Part shown: in pieces, positions 1 through 12,000 of the stretch
How positions within the stretch are numbered: position 1 is the stretch's first letter
Layout of the letters: each line of letters starts with the position of its first letter
NCBI GenBank assembly: GCA_002104905.1
Contig: MCFE01000146.1
Coordinates: 90,558-154,557 of the forward strand
DNA from: Basidiobolus meristosporus CBS 931.73
Lineage: Eukaryota > Basidiobolomycota > Basidiobolomycetes > Basidiobolales > Basidiobolaceae
Length of the DNA stretch: 64,000 bases
Direction: 5' to 3'
Program-made: the position numbers and the translations under genes
The notes under the pieces: model-generated
The model's input: only the letters and a program-made list of their open reading frames with translations
The model's database searches: none
What the model was told of the DNA's origin: nothing

Positions 1-1048
1 ATGAAAGCTGCCTATTCTCTCCTAGAGAAGAAAGGTACTCAGAGATCAAGAGAGACTTCCTGGGAGTTGTGAGGATGCTGAGCAAACTGAAGTTATAACT
101 CTACATGACACACTTCATGCTGAAGACAGATGCCAAACCACTTTTAGGAATGATTAACAAGCCTGACCTACCACATAATGCAACAAGCTGTTGGATGGCA
201 TGGATGAAGATGTTTGACTTTGAAGTCAGATGTAGCGCTGGCACAACAAATGTTTTGGCTGATGCACTCTCTAGGAAGGGACCACAACTATTTGAAGACT
301 TGGACCCTGACTTTGATGATATGATTGATGCAGAGGTCCAACAGTTTGTTTATGACAGAGGAAAGATGACATAAATGCACATTGCATTTACTACAGCTCA
401 TCATCCTCAAACAAATAGAATGGTATAGAGAGGACATGGACCATTGATGAACTCTCTGGTCAAGACCAATGGGAATAATACAACACTGTGGCCACAGCAA
501 TTGTATCTTACACTCTGGGCAGATAGCATTACTATCAAGACAATGGTTGGATTATTGCCATTTAAGCTATTCTTTGGACATGACTGTATACTACCAGTTG
601 AATCAGACAAAGTCACCTGAAACACTTTGGATTGGAAATCTAATATTCAGACTGAAGACCTCCTAGCCACTTGTACACAGCCAATTGTTCACCATTACTT
701 AAATGTCAATAGTTATGCTCAACAACTCAGGGATACACAGCAGAGGGACAGAGTGCCCTTTGACAAGTCACACTCAAATGTTCAAAAACCATTTTCACTA
801 GGAGACCCAGTGTTACTGTATGACTCTACCTTTGACAGACAATGGAGTTGGAAGTTTGACAACATATGGACTGGCCCTACCTCATTTCCAAAGTGATTGG
901 AAATGCAAGCTACCACATATCTGAGCTTGACAACTTCAAACTAAGACTACCAGCTGAAGGCAACTAACTTCAGTTATTTAAGCACAGGAACTTTGCACAT
1001 CTATATCAGTTTGCTTTGACCTAAAATCAAAGCTGAGAGGGGGGTGGA
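1..1048 (+). pseudogene. Ty3/gypsy pol relic: RNase H to integrase C-terminus
   Basis: Decayed 3' half of a Ty3/gypsy polyprotein. From base 1 the reading matches the end of the reverse transcriptase-RNase H region, with the RNase H landmark LKTDAKPLLG near 120-150 and LADALSR near 258-278. Most of the integrase is deleted. A fragment of its catalytic core remains (AYHPQTNRMV near 395-425), followed by the GPY/F-type tail at about 770-960 (FSLGDPVLLYDS). Several frameshifts and stops break the frame, so no protein can be made. A polypurine tract (GAGAGGGGGG, near 1035-1045) and then a long terminal repeat follow directly, which fixes the orientation and identifies this as the 3' end of the element. 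The 5' part lies outside the window. The element family is clear; the exact clade is not. Confidence 0.85.
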
Positions 1049-1505
1049 TGTAGTGGGGTCACAGTGACAAATAGTGATAGATGTGCTCATTCCCATATTT
1101 TCTACTTGCATATTTTTCTACTACCCTTATTTTAGTATTATACCATTTGTCGTACTTGATTAGTACTATCCCATGAGTCAGCAACTATAATATCTGCTTA
1201 CCTTTGTGCATAGGTTATCCCAGACTCTATGTATTATTACTAAAAGTAGGTGCTTCTATATTAGGCAAGTACCTGCACCAATACCCATAACACTTGGCCA
1301 ATCTGTGCCTCTATTCTGACCACTTTCATACTATATATGGTATCTCTATGCTACATAGGTTTCAGATGAGTGATACCTAATTGATTGGATGCGCTGTGCT
1401 ACTTAGAACCTTCCAGTATCTACTTAGAGCGCTCTTAGCTCATTTTGATGTCAATTGAGGTTCTATTGATATCCAGAACCTTCTAGAACACCATGATCAG
1501 TAATC
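1049..1505 (+). repeat. Gypsy 3' LTR, truncated
   Basis: Begins TGTAGTGGGGTC just after the polypurine tract of the gypsy relic. It matches the reverse complement of 17290-17911 over its whole length (shared: the start, the CATATTTTCTACT block, the CCTTCTGGAACACC block). It ends about 165 bp before the end of that longer copy, so its 3' part is lost. Confidence 0.8.
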
Positions 1506-2170
1506 ATTATCACAGTGCCTACAGTGAATTTAGAGTGTTAATAGGCATACCAAGAGGTTGCAGCACTTCTTCAAGGGCAGTAGTTAAAAAATGCACTTAC
1601 ATATTGCAAGGATTTATTGCAAAGAAAGGCAGATGAAGTGCTATACCTTGCAGTGCTGGCTGCAGGTCAGGACCTATGGGAACTAGTGGGTGAAAAATGG
1701 CATAAAGCCATATGGTTCCTACCAAAGTCAAAACAAAAGTGTGCCCTGCCATATATATTTATGGAATAGTGGATTTTAATGGAACTTCTGTATGAGTATA
1801 AGGTTGGGCACAATGCTGGTGTGGGGCACAGGGAGTTGTATAAGGCAGTATAACTAGCAATTGAGTTACAACTGATTATTCAATGGGTTCAATCAATTTG
1901 TATGCTTGAGAAATACAAGCAGCATCTGGATCAGGATGTACAGAGTGTGAAAAAGAGGCAATAACCAATTGACTTAAACAAACAATGGAGGTGATTGAGT
2001 GTCCATGATCAAAATCTGGGACAATTGGTAAATAAGAAATCAAAAGCTACAAATGTAAAGTTGTGAGGAAGACTTTTGACTCAGCTTGCTGCAAAACTGA
2101 TAGAGGTGAAGGCAAAGGACATAAAGTCTATCCAAGCCTTAATCTGATAAGTGTGGCAAAAAGCAGTAGT
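1506..2170 (+). repeat. Repeat family R1, copy 1 (decayed coding-like sequence)
   Basis: Aligns by eye with 20025-20740 and, in its second half, with 11590-12000. Shared blocks include AGGTTGCAGCAC near the start and ATTGAGTTACAACTGA near 1861. Short open stretches hint at a former protein, but the copies are full of stops and no function can be named. CpG is almost absent. Confidence 0.6.
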
Positions 2171-3132
2171 TGTCACCAGTTAGCACTGTCAACCTAGACT
2201 TGCTCTTCACCCATTATTGCACTCATTTCTTGATTTTGCATTTGCTATTGAAACACAAATGAAAGATTAAGAATTTTCTACTTTGAAGGACTAAAGCTTC
2301 AGACCCTGACAAGCAATCCTCTGGAAAGCATTATATCATGTATAACACTCAGTAGCCAACATATGTTTTCAATACAGCTCATTTGAAGCATTACTTAAGG
2401 AGTTATGATCAACAGATTCCAATTACCATAAATACCAGGCCTCTATTGCTTGAATTACAATGGGGAATTTGATTGCATGTATCTTTTAAATCAGCCAATC
2501 AAATCACATCTAATACTTACAGGAGCTGTGCATGTGTCCTCTCTGCACCACTGCAAAATTTAGCTTTGTAGCATGTATACTGCTTGGACAATGCCCCAAA
2601 ACCTTTGATCCTTCAGAACTTTTATATATATGAATTCCCCAGCTGAAAAATAAAGGAGTGCATCTCTTTCCAGAATCTCCACACTATAATCACAAGTTTA
2701 AAGGCTATATGACTTCCCCTGCATTGCTTGCACTGTTGTGTATTCTGACCCTGATTGGTACTACATCAGTAAAGAGATGGCATAGCTCACAAGAATCCAA
2801 TCTAAGTTCCACAAGAAAGCTACCACTTTTCTGTTGGAAAAGTCCCACATATGAAGCCCCTTCTCTATAAAAACCCCTTTAGAGACCCCTTTAAGAAGTC
2901 CCATTACACTAAAGAAGCCACTTTAGAGACCACTGCAAGAAGCCCTTTACTGTTAAGACACCTTGTTAAACATCCCTTTGGGTCTAAAGACCCCCTTAGA
3001 GACTTCTACACCACACTCCTTCAGGTTAGAGGGGAGACCAGAACTTCTACATTAGGATATGCTTCTGAGAAAGGAAAGTCATTTCTAAATAAGGGAAGTT
3101 TCTATAAAAGCAATAAGCCCAATAGTCTAAAG
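2171..3132. other. AT-rich DNA without a supported gene
   Basis: 2225-2380 is a diverged direct repeat of 16925-17080 (shared: GACCCTGACA and TAGCCAACA blocks). An open stretch at 2851-3180 contains near-tandem 15-25 bp units with CCCTTTAAGAAG/CCCTTTAGAGAC themes, consistent with a decayed minisatellite. It runs into the Copia LTR, so I do not call it a gene. Confidence 0.4.
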
Positions 3133-3482
3133 TATTGTAAGAGTCTTGGAGATATTGGAAGTGATTGGGAGGACAAGTAGATTATGTGGTTTTCACTTAA
3201 TGATTTATTGAATGTAAAAGTAGTATTTATACTTTTACCTGATCTTGGCATTACAAACATGTAGAATAGGTTAAGGAAGGTCCCAAGAACATGTGTGCAA
3301 AATTTGGGTCTGTTTGGACAACTTTGAGAATTTTCATGTTCTGTGTACCTGGTATTTTGGTGAAAATATTCCAAGTAAATCCCAACAAGGAATTTGGTCA
3401 GTATTCTCTAGGATTTGAAGGTAATGATCTAAGGGACTAAGTTAGGTGAATATTTAGGTGGAAATACAAACTTTTTACAACA
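3133..3482 (-). repeat. Copia-1 3' LTR
   Basis: 350 bp, direct repeat of 7468-7817 with scattered substitutions. Both contain the block TGGTATTTTGGTGAAAATATT and a reverse-strand TATAAATAC promoter-like element. Short antisense open frames in both LTRs are not genes. Confidence 0.93.
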
Positions 3483-3493
3483 CTCCCACTCAG

Positions 3494-6400
3494 CTAAATG
3501 CTCACACTGACTAGTCCTAATTTTGACCTATGATATTCAAACTTGTCTCTAGCTAATGGTTTGGTAAATATGTCGGCAATCATTTCATCTGTAGGACAGT
3601 AAACTAAGCTAACTAAGTTATTCTTTATAGCTTCACGTATGAAATGATGTCTAATATCTATGTGCTTGGTTCTAGCATGAAAAGTTGGATTTCTACCTAA
3701 TTGTACACATCCTTGATTATCTTGAAATAAAGTAATAGGCGTTTTTTGACATAGGCCTAAATCTGTAAGCAGCTTTCTTAACCACATTGCTTCTTTTGTA
3801 GCTTCACAGGCTGCCATATACTCTGCCTCTGTGGTGGAAAGTGCTACGGTTGGTTGCTTTCTTGAATTCCATGAAATTGCTCCTTTACAGTAAAGAAAGG
3901 TGTATCCTGTGGTGGATCTTCTGTCTTCCAAATTTTGTCCCCAATCTGCATCAGAGTATCCCACAAGATCTTGTTCTGAGTCCTTATAAGTGTATCTTAA
4001 GCAAATATCAGTAGTTCCTTTTAGGTATCTAAAAATCCGCTCAACTGCTGCAATATGATCAGATCCATAGTTCTGATTATGTTGGCAGACAGCTCCCACT
4101 GAATATAAGATATCTGGACGTGTTCTAAGCATGATATACATCAGACTGCCAACCATAGATTGATAAAGAAAGTCAGGGCTTTCCAATGGCACCAAGCTCT
4201 CTTGATTTGGTTGAGTTTTGACCAAGTCAAGGTTTGTCTCCATTGGGGTAGCTGCCGGTTTCCAGTCTTCCATTTTGTACTTCTTTAGTATATCTTGAAT
4301 ATACTTGGATTGGCTTAGGGTAGTAGTCTGGGTACTTCTGTCTATGGAGAACTTAATCCCTAAGTAGTAACTAAGTTCTCCTAAATCAGACATCTTGAAC
4401 TCCTTAGATAGGCTGGATTTAGTTTCTTCCAATGTTTCTAGGTTATTGGCGGCTATAATAAGATCATCCACATATAGAGCTAATAGAACTGGATTTGCTC
4501 TATCTGGCTTATAGTACATACTATGGTCAGCATTACTTCTTTTGAAACTCAAAGATTCCAAATAAGAATCTATCTTGCAATTCCAGGCTCTCAGCAATTG
4601 TTTGAGACCATATAGTGACTTTTTAAGCTTGCAAACCAAATGGGGGTTATCTTGGTCAGCAAACCCATCAGGCTGGTCCATATACACGTCCTCATCAAGT
4701 TCTCCATTCAAAAATGCAGTTTTTACATCCATTTGATGAATAAAAAACTTATATTTGGCTGCAATAGCCAATATTAATCTGATGGAATTAAACTTGGCTA
4801 CAGGTGCAAAGGTCTCAGTATAGTCAAGTCCTTTTGTTTGAGAGTATCCTTTGGCCACAAGTCTTGCTTTGTATCTTTCAATTGTACCATAAGCCTTGTA
4901 TTTTGTCTTGTAGACCCATCTGCATCCAATTGATTTTTGGTTGTTTGGTAATTTGACTAAGTCCCAAGTTTGATTTTCCATCAGTGCCTGTTATTCCTCA
5001 GTCATTGCAGATCTCCAAAACTTTGTCTGAGGGCTATTTAGGGCCTCTTTTACAGTCTGTGGTTCATCAATATGGACTGAATAGGCATAGGCTAAGTTTG
5101 TACCCTCATTGATATTGAAATTTGGGCTATTTCTTGTCCAATTGGATCTCCAGGCATTTGATACTGGAATGATCACTTCTGGGATATTCCTGGGCACTCA
5201 TTATGGCTGAACCATGGTTGTAGAGTCCTCTGGAGTGAAAAAATTTTCATTGTTTTGCTCTGATTCAATCCTGACAATTGGTGGACTTGAGATCAAATTT
5301 TTGTCATCATCTGATGTCATTTTTTGTGAGAATTTTGAATTTTCATCAAACAACACATCCCTAGACTTGATCAGCTTCTTTTCTTTGGTATTGTAGAGTC
5401 TGTATGCCTTACTCTCATTGCAGTAGCCCAAAAATATGTATTTTACACTTTTTGGCTCAAATTTTGACTGATTTCCGGCCAGTTTTTTGGCATATGCTGT
5501 ACACCCAAATATTCCTAGATCTTTTGCACTTGGTCTGTATCCATACCATGCTTCAAATGGAATAGAATCACAAAGTATTCTGCTGTAACTCCTATTTTTA
5601 AGATATACAGCAGTGGCAACTGATTCCACCCATAAATCATAGGATAATTTTTGATCATGGATCATAGATCTTGCCATATCAATTATTGATCTGTTAGCTC
5701 ATTCTGCTACTCCATTCTGCTGTGGGGAGTATGGTACAGTAGTCTCTTGCTTTATCCCATGAATTTTGCAGAAGTGGAAGAAGAGTTTTGAGGTATATTC
5801 TCCACCAATGTCAGAGCGTATTTTCTTGATTTTTCCACCAGTTTCTCTCTCCACCATGGCTTTGAACTCCCTGAGCTTAGACAGAGCTCCTTCCTTTCTC
5901 TCCATGAAGTAGACCCATGTGTATCTTGTATAATCATCAATAAAAGTGATTAAATACTTCATCCCACCTAAGGATAAATTTTGCATAGGTCCACACAGAT
6001 CTGAGTGAATCAGATCTAATTTTTTCTTAGTTTTGATTAACCCAGAGCTCTTCAACAGTTGTCTGGCTTGTTTCCCATATATGCAGGCTTCACAGTGCTC
6101 CAAATTAGCTGGGGGATCAATTTTCACTCCAGAAATTAGCTGATCTTTGATCATTTTGCGCAAATAATCAATATTGATGTGCCCAAATCTCCTGTGCCAA
6201 AGCATTGGTGTTTCTTCATTTGAGTTACTTATATTGGCTTCCAGATATGATGGAATATAAGTCAACTTGTATAGATTCTGATCTCTGATGCCCGAAGCAA
6301 TATGGGCACCATTTTGATCAGTGATCCTGCATCCAGAATGGTCAAAACTGAAACTGAGTCCTTCTGCTGTGGCCTAGCTTACAGAGAGTAGGTTCTTGGC

Positions 6401-6634
6401 TATTTCTGGTACATAGATTACTTCTTTAAAGGTGAGTGTATGGCTTCCTTAACTGCTTCTAAGGTTTACTTGGATAGTTTCTTCTCCCACTGCATCAAGT
6501 GTTCTATCATCACCCATGAAAACCTTCTTAAATGGAATTTCTTGATATTGGGTAAAAAGTTCTTTTTGGTGTGTAAAGTGTTGAGAAGCTCCGGAGTCAA
6601 TATACCACGTCTGAGAATCCTTGTTTGTGGTCAT
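3494..6634 (-). pseudogene. Copia-1 pol: protease, integrase, reverse transcriptase, RNase H
   Basis: One reading frame from 6634 to 3494 holds the whole pol order. Protease: WYIDSGAS near 6605. Integrase: zinc-binding HRRFGH...CEAC near 6200-6080; catalytic D in HSDLCGPM, D in SDIGGEY (usually SDNGGEY), E in NGVAE. Reverse transcriptase: LDYTETFAPVAK and catalytic YVDDL near 4480. RNase H: ALSTTEAEYMAA near 3830 and HIDIRHHF near 3640. Internal stops lie near 6375, 5696-5698, 5198-5200 (a double stop) and 4988-4990. The last 495 codons, carrying the complete reverse transcriptase and RNase H, are still open. The other copies show sense codons at several of these stops, so this is a recently broken gene rather than a programmed one. 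Confidence 0.9.
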
Positions 6635-6744
6635 ATTTAGTGCAGAAATGAATAGTCTATCTTCAGTTGTTGCAGCATTTCCATATTCAGGCTTCTTTGC
6701 TGATTATCTTTGTTTTTTAGACACCGGTCTGATGTGTGTCCTTT

Positions 6745-7463
6745 CTATTTGCAGTAGTTGCAAAATAGGTTGCTGTTGCCTTTGTAGGGTCTTGGGTACC
6801 TCCTTTGTTGGTTATCATTGCTTATTAAAGCATTCTCTTCTTCCTTCTTATTGGCGCTTGATTTTCTTAATTCTTCATCCAGGAGCCTTCCATATACATA
6901 ATTTAAGGTCAAATCTTCAGTTCTGGACTCTAGGGCTGATACAAGGCCCTGAAACTTGTCTGTCAGGCTATTCAGGATGGTAACTATCACATCCTCATCA
7001 GTAGTTGGTACGCCCACAGATTCCATCTCATCTACCAGCAGGGTAATTCTGTTAATTAGATTTTTCATTTCTTCTCCTGGTAGCATCTTTGTAGTAAAGA
7101 ATTTTTGTCTCAGATACATTTTTGTGGCAGCTGAACATGACTGTAGGTGTCTTCCAATGCTTTCCAGGCATTCTTTGCCATTTTTGCTCTTGAGCATTGA
7201 ATTAGCAATTTGTCTTTAACATTAAGGCAAATGCAGTTAAAGGCACTTTGTTCTTTCTTCTAGTACTTTAAGGCTTCCTCTCCCATGTTTTTAGGAGGGC
7301 ATTCTTCTCCCATGACAATATCCCAAAGGCCTCTTTCTTGTAGCAGCATCTTCATCTTCACCTTCCACACTTGGTAGTTAGATCCGTCCAACTTTTCAGC
7401 AGAGGGAAAAAATCCAGTAATAGCAGTAGTAGACATTGCAGAGAGTGACAGCTTGGAGCTCAT
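6745..7463 (-). pseudogene. Copia-1 gag, broken
   Basis: Gag-type polyprotein start. ATG at 7463 begins a conserved N-terminus (MSTTAITGFFPSAEKLDGSN) also present in the copies at 13790 and 53229. The frame is stopped by TAG at about 7260, where another copy has CAG, and then shifts. From about 7197 to 6745 the second gag segment contains the MKNLINRITLLVDEMESVG helix region shared by all copies. The CCHC zinc knuckle follows: CNYCK, then a stop where other copies continue RKGHTSDQCF. The UBN2-type gag domain is typical of Ty1/copia elements. Not translatable as one protein. Confidence 0.88.
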
Positions 7464-7467
7464 AACC

Positions 7468-7817
7468 TGTTGTAAGAGTCTTGGAGATATTGGAAGTGAT
7501 TGGGAGGACAAGTAGATTATGTGGTTTTCACTAAATGCTTTATTGAATGTAAAAGTAGTAGTTATATTTTTACCTGATCTTGGCATTACAAACACGTAGA
7601 ATAGGTTAAGGAAGGTCCCAAGAGCATGTGTGCAAAATTTGGGGCTGTTTGGACATCTTTGAGAATTTTCATGTTCTGGGTACCTGGTATTTTGGTGAAA
7701 ATATTCCAAGTAAATCCCAACAAGGAGTTTGGTCAGTATTCTTTAGGATTTGAAGGTAATGATCTAAGTGACTAAGTTAGGTAAATATTTAGGTGGAAAT
7801 ACAAATTTTTTACAACA
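7468..7817 (-). repeat. Copia-1 5' LTR
   Basis: 350 bp, starts TGTTGTAAGAG and ends TTACAACA on the + strand. Immediately inside it, read on the minus strand, is GGTTATGAGC, the probable primer-binding position, and then the gag start codon at 7463. Confidence 0.93.
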
Positions 7818-8339
7818 TTAAGAAGGTCAGAACATTGCTATAGAAGTGAGAAACACTGCCTATGGTATATTTTAGCCTAAGATTGAGGAAATTAGTGAAA
7901 GTTATATCTTTTACTGGTATATCAAGCTCCCAGTAAACTATTCCAGCATTAGCATACTGGAGGTTGTTGTATATTGTTGATTAGCCTCTACACTGTAGAA
8001 CAAGCCACAAACTAATCATAATACAACACAACAGATCATGTGGAGAAAGGCACCTCCTACACCACAGCCTTAAAATCACTCCATCTAGACAGTGGGGAGA
8101 TCCCCTAGCCACAAAAGTAACAACATCAAGTAGTCAGAGCAGTTTCACAATGCCTATAATGTCAATACACTCAAAATACACTTTATTGGCTGTATTTAAA
8201 GCTAATAATGAGTGTTGTGCCAGATAGCACTGGTGGACCAAGACAGAGCTATGTATTTGTCAGCTATGCTGCCAATACCTAAAGCTGGGTATCATTCACA
8301 ACATGGACTCTCAAAATGGGCTAGAGAATGTTTTGTACC
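7818..8339. other. AT-rich spacer, no gene seen
   Basis: No long open frame and no match that I can see to other parts of the window, apart from a short block near 8140-8180 (TTTCACAATGCCTATAATG) that resembles the start of R1 copies. Confidence 0.4.
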
Positions 8340-9045
8340 CCTGTGAAAAATAACTTGGTCCATGGGCAGATCCAATCTGGATCAGCCATCAGGATCCCAT
8401 ATAGAAGATGTCATAATATCAGCAGCTTAGAATTAGTGATCCTCTTGACAATTGTTCAACAGGATAACAACAGCTTTAGCTAATTTTTCTGCCAACTAAA
8501 GTGAAAAAACTTGACAGGGTATGATTTGTGTTCTAGTGATAAATGTATGGCATCGTTGTGGTCTTAATGCACTCAACAACTATTTTAAATAGATCTAGCT
8601 GGCCAGTATATCCAATTGCCTTATATGGCAAAAAACTTGAAAGTATTTTGACAACCTCATTACAAGTCTATGATGGCATTATCATGGCAGTATGGTGGCC
8701 AACAGCCAGTTCTGTAAAATGCTACCTTACAAATTTACCAAATGGTATATCCTTTTTCTACCTCCCCTTGCACATTTCATATATTGCACTGTAAAATCAC
8801 CTCTTGTTATTTGCTTACGCATTACTACCTTGGGTATTCCACATATGGCTCAAATAAAAAAAAACTATGGCCACCTGCTTATTATCCTCTACAAACACAC
8901 ACAACTGCCACAATATACATACTTCTTTCACCTCAACTTTACAGCTTTTTAGTGTGATACTTGCAAAGCTGCCATATACCTTGTACTGCTGGTAACATAT
9001 AGACCTTGCAAACATATGCTTAGTTGCCACCACTTCTGCCATGAA
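8340..9045 (+). pseudogene. Decayed gene copy, family X (copy 1)
   Basis: Aligns along about 700 bp with the reverse complement of 37190-37870. Examples: AATAACTTGGTCC...GGATCAGCCATC here against AATTTGGTCC...GGATCAGCCATC there. At protein level LYGKKL..IL, YDGIIMAVWWPTAS and SVKC here face YYGKEL..VL, SDGFTISLWWPTAF and TVKC there. The frame is broken and CpG is lost, so this is a relic. The shared Y-G-K-E/K-L and WWPTA motifs are not ones I recognise. A third fragment lies at 13330-13436. Confidence 0.6.
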
Positions 9046-9582
9046 TACCTCCCAAATATCCTCAAAGAACTTTTTGGCATTTGGCCAATATATTCCTTCT
9101 CCCTTCTGGATTCAAGTCCCCCTTGCAGGTGCGCTCTGGCTCTTGTTTATGTGAATTCCATATTGAATGGTAAAGAAGTGGCTTGTGACCAAGAGGAACC
9201 TGGCATACTTTGATTGAGCTTTCCTAATAAAATTAGTTGCTGGTGTACGCATCCCAACTTTGCATTGCTTATCTGCTTCTGGATAAATATTCCTACAATG
9301 TCCACATGTAGCTCCAAATACTTCCAATGTACTCTTGGTAGGAATGGCCTCAGAATGTCACTTCAATACATACATATCCAGTCCATCCGGTCATTTTGTT
9401 TGTATTGTTGCATATGCATATGAATATTTATTAGAGTCTGCAAGAGGTATGTAGGGTAGCAGATACTTTGTAATACTTTGCCAATTCTTTCAAACCTCTC
9501 CAGTATCTCAAATGGCTCATTTATTTTGAGGAACCTCATGTACAAGTTAGTCATCAGTATTAGAATATTGTTGAGAAGCAAA
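9046..9582. repeat. AT-rich DNA with a repeat shared with 16505-16680
   Basis: 9430-9582 resembles 16510-16680: both contain ATACT(T/C)TGTAATA, CCAATTCTTTCAAA and TCTCAA..GCTCAT in the same order. In both places this repeat borders a broken end of a Copia copy. The rest (9046-9430) shows no supported gene. Confidence 0.45.
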
Positions 9583-10235
9583 TGGTATGGTAGTCTCTTG
9601 CTTTATCCCATGAATGTTGCAGAAGTGGATGAAGAATATTGAGGTATATTCTCCACCATTGTCAGAGTGTATTTTCTTAATTTTTGCACTAGTGTCTCTC
9701 TTAACTGTGGCTTTAAGCTCCCTGAACTTACACAGAGCTTCTTTCTATCTCTCCATGAAGTAGACGCACATGTATCTTGTGTAATGATCAGTAAAAGTGA
9801 TTAAATACTTCATCCTGCCTAAGGATAAGTTTTGCATAGGTCCACACAGATCCAAGTGAGTTACTCTAGTTTTTCTTAGTTTGGATTAACCCAGAGCTCT
9901 TGAACAGTTGTCTGGCTTGTTTCCCATTTATGCATGCTTCACAGTGCTCCAAATTAGCTGGGGATTAGTTTTACTCCGGAAATTAGCTGATCTTTGATCA
10001 TTTTGTACATTTAATCCAACTTGATGTGCCCAAATATCCTGTGCCAAAGCATTGGTGTTTCTTCATTTAAGTTACTTACATTGGCTTCCAAATATGATGG
10101 AATATCAGTCAACTTGTCTAGATTGTGATCCCTGGCATTCAAAGTAAAATAGGCACCATTTTGATCAGTGATCTTGCATTCAGAACTGCCAAAGCTGATA
10201 CTGAGTCCTTCTGCCATGGCCTTGCTTACAGATAT
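9583..10235 (-). pseudogene. Internal Copia fragment (integrase and spacer), no LTR
   Basis: Collinear with the integrase part of Copia-1 (about 5720-6375) on the same strand. Read from 10235 downward, the spacer region comes first (GLSISFGSSECKITDQNGA), then the zinc-binding segment (ETPMLWHRIFGHIK), then the integrase core up to about 9583. Stops and frameshifts are many. Neither end has an LTR, so it is a truncated or internally deleted insertion, or a piece of an element broken by later rearrangement. Confidence 0.82.
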
Positions 10236-10684
10236 CTGGCAGCAATACTTTCCATTGTGCCCAGAAAAGCTGTCTATCTTGTTCATGGCTGGAATATCTA
10301 CAATACATATGATAATATGTGCTCTGACATGACAGCCATTTACTGTTATCCCACTAGAAAGCATACAAAATTCATCCAGCAATGGATACAGCTAGCTATC
10401 CAGGTTAGACAGTGATTTAGGCCCATATACCAGTGAAACTACCATAAGATAGGCGGCGGATTCAGGTTGATGAGAATCAGTGGCCAGCAGGATAGGCTGG
10501 TAGAGTACTTGTTTAATACAATTCAATTGATTGCAAAGGCAAAGGCATGGTCATACATACCTTCAAAGTAGCCCTTGCTTCTTAGCTGTATGTAATGTAT
10601 GCCATTAAATAAATTGGATATGTATGCACTTGATTGATACTGAGTGCAGTACTTTATAGCTTTGCAATATTTGTTTGACAGCAT
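10236..10684. other. AT-rich spacer, no gene seen
   Basis: The open frames here are short and match nothing recognisable. The segment lies between the Copia fragment and repeat R2. Confidence 0.35.
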
Positions 10685-11290
10685 GAGCTTCTTTAGATGG
10701 GGTACTACTGGAGTGTATCTGGAGTGTGAACCATGTTTTCCCTCAATTGTGGTGGACTCCTAGCAATTTGTACACATTGTAATGGTGGCATTTCTGGATG
10801 TGAATGCCATGCAACTGTTAACACATGCTGGAAGCTGGACAGTAACTGGGTCATATGTTGCCAGCTGCATGACAGTAGTCCACTTGGTCCATGTAAATGG
10901 TAAGTTGCATCCTGGAATGATTTTGGCAAGAAGTAGTAGTAAATTTTAAAAGCTCCCATTATTGATATTAGTGGAAATGCAGCACTTTTCTAGCCACAAC
11001 ATTGCACCATTCACCAGATGATGAGTTGTTGGACTCACTTAGCATTATAAAGTATCCTGAGCATTTGTTTCAGCAGGTGTTGTCTCATTGAACATTGGGA
11101 CTTGACCAGGCACATGCATGGTACTATTGTAAGAGGAGATAGGCTCACAATCCATTAGTGAGCTGTCTTTGTCATAGCTATCACTCTGCATGCCATATTC
11201 ACAAAGCTGAGGTGGGCCTAAAGGCATCACAAACTAACCTGCCTCAGTTTGCGCAAGGATACTAAGATAGCCAGGTGCCAATATAGTAGT
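10685..11290 (+). repeat. Repeat family R2, copy 1 (decayed coding-like sequence)
   Basis: About 600 bp aligned in direct orientation with 18430-19030. Shared blocks: GGTACTACTGGA/GGTATTACTGGA near the start, CTGTTAACACAT, GGTAAGTTGCATCCTGGAAT/GGTAAGTTACATCCTGGAAT and AGAGGAGA.A. A GTAAGT-like donor is conserved inside both, so the ancestor may have been an intron-bearing gene. Both copies are broken. Confidence 0.55.
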
Positions 11291-11589
11291 ACCAGCTGGC
11301 CAGCAAGATAATATTGTACAATAGTGACTGATGAGTGGTCAAACTTGAGTTGTGTGGCAAAACACTGGCCATGACCCTTGTAATACTTGCTATCCTATCT
11401 GTGTGCTTCATGGCTGAGAGGATTGCTGCAATAGCCAGATGGGCTTTTTTCTCTTCTCTTACAGTGTTGAATCAAAGTAGTCTTGTCCACAGGGCAAACA
11501 GCTTGCTCTTCAGCAATGTATTGCATTTTATCACTTTTTGGTCAATATTCATGTGTGTATAAGACAGTCTTGTACAATTAAAAGTGGCA
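11291..11589. other. AT-rich spacer, no gene seen
   Basis: A 75-codon open frame at 11335-11562 starts with a non-ATG codon and has no features I can support. Confidence 0.3.
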
Positions 11590-12000
11590 TAAAGCTGTTG
11601 AGTTCCAGCCAAAATTGTGGAACCAGAGCGTTACAGCAGAAATACTTATTGAGTGGTGGATTTTAATGGAGCTACTTGTTGAGTGTGGGGTTGGGCTTAA
11701 TGTTAGTGTAAGGTATAGAGACTTGTATAGGTCAATAGAATTGGCAATTGAGGTACAACTGAAGCTTTAGTGTAAATAAATCAGTTTGTATGCATAAAAA
11801 TCAGAAGAAATGATTGAGTCAGGAAGTAAGTAGTGTGAAACAGAGGTAATAGCCAATCAATGTACACATATGTAGGAGGTGATGGAGTGTCTGGGATCAG
11901 AAAATGAGTAAATTGGCGGAGAACCAATCAAAAGCCACTAATATATTGTAGTGATGAGTGTTTTGACCAGGTTTTTTGTGAAATCTGGGATGGAGTTATT
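11590..12000 (+). repeat. R1 copy 2, left part
   Basis: Matches 20270-20640 (shared: TTGAGTGTGGGGT, GGCAATTGAG, GGCAGAGAACCAAT/GGCGGAGAACCAAT) and 1780-2080. It is interrupted at 12000 by the foldback element and resumes at 12735 (GTCTCTGCACGG..., TACCTCTTGG) matching 20640-20700. The uninterrupted copy at 20640 is the empty site. Confidence 0.6.

Larger units (their letters stand above)
3133..7817 (-). mobile_element. Copia-1, Ty1/copia retrotransposon with both LTRs
   Basis: A 4685-bp element on the minus strand bounded by two 350-bp direct repeats (3133-3482 and 7468-7817). Its order is LTR, gag, protease, integrase, reverse transcriptase, RNase H, LTR, which is the Ty1/copia order. Flanking 5-mers are TAAAG (3128-3132) and TTAAG (7818-7822), a likely target-site duplication with one change. 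The outer LTR ends are TGTTGTAA and TTACAACA; the left copy has one G-to-A change at the second base. All domains are recognisable, but gag is frameshifted and pol has several stop codons, so the element is not autonomous as written. It is the most complete of three related copies here (others at 13437 and 52877). Confidence 0.93.

Noticed and set aside
2851-3180. 109-codon + frame with repeated Lys-Pro-Phe-type words
   Set aside because: Derives from near-tandem short repeats and runs into the Copia LTR; no independent support.
3102-3374. 90-codon minus-strand frame, with a near-copy at 7709
   Set aside because: It is LTR sequence present in every Copia copy; the similarity reflects the repeat, not a protein family.
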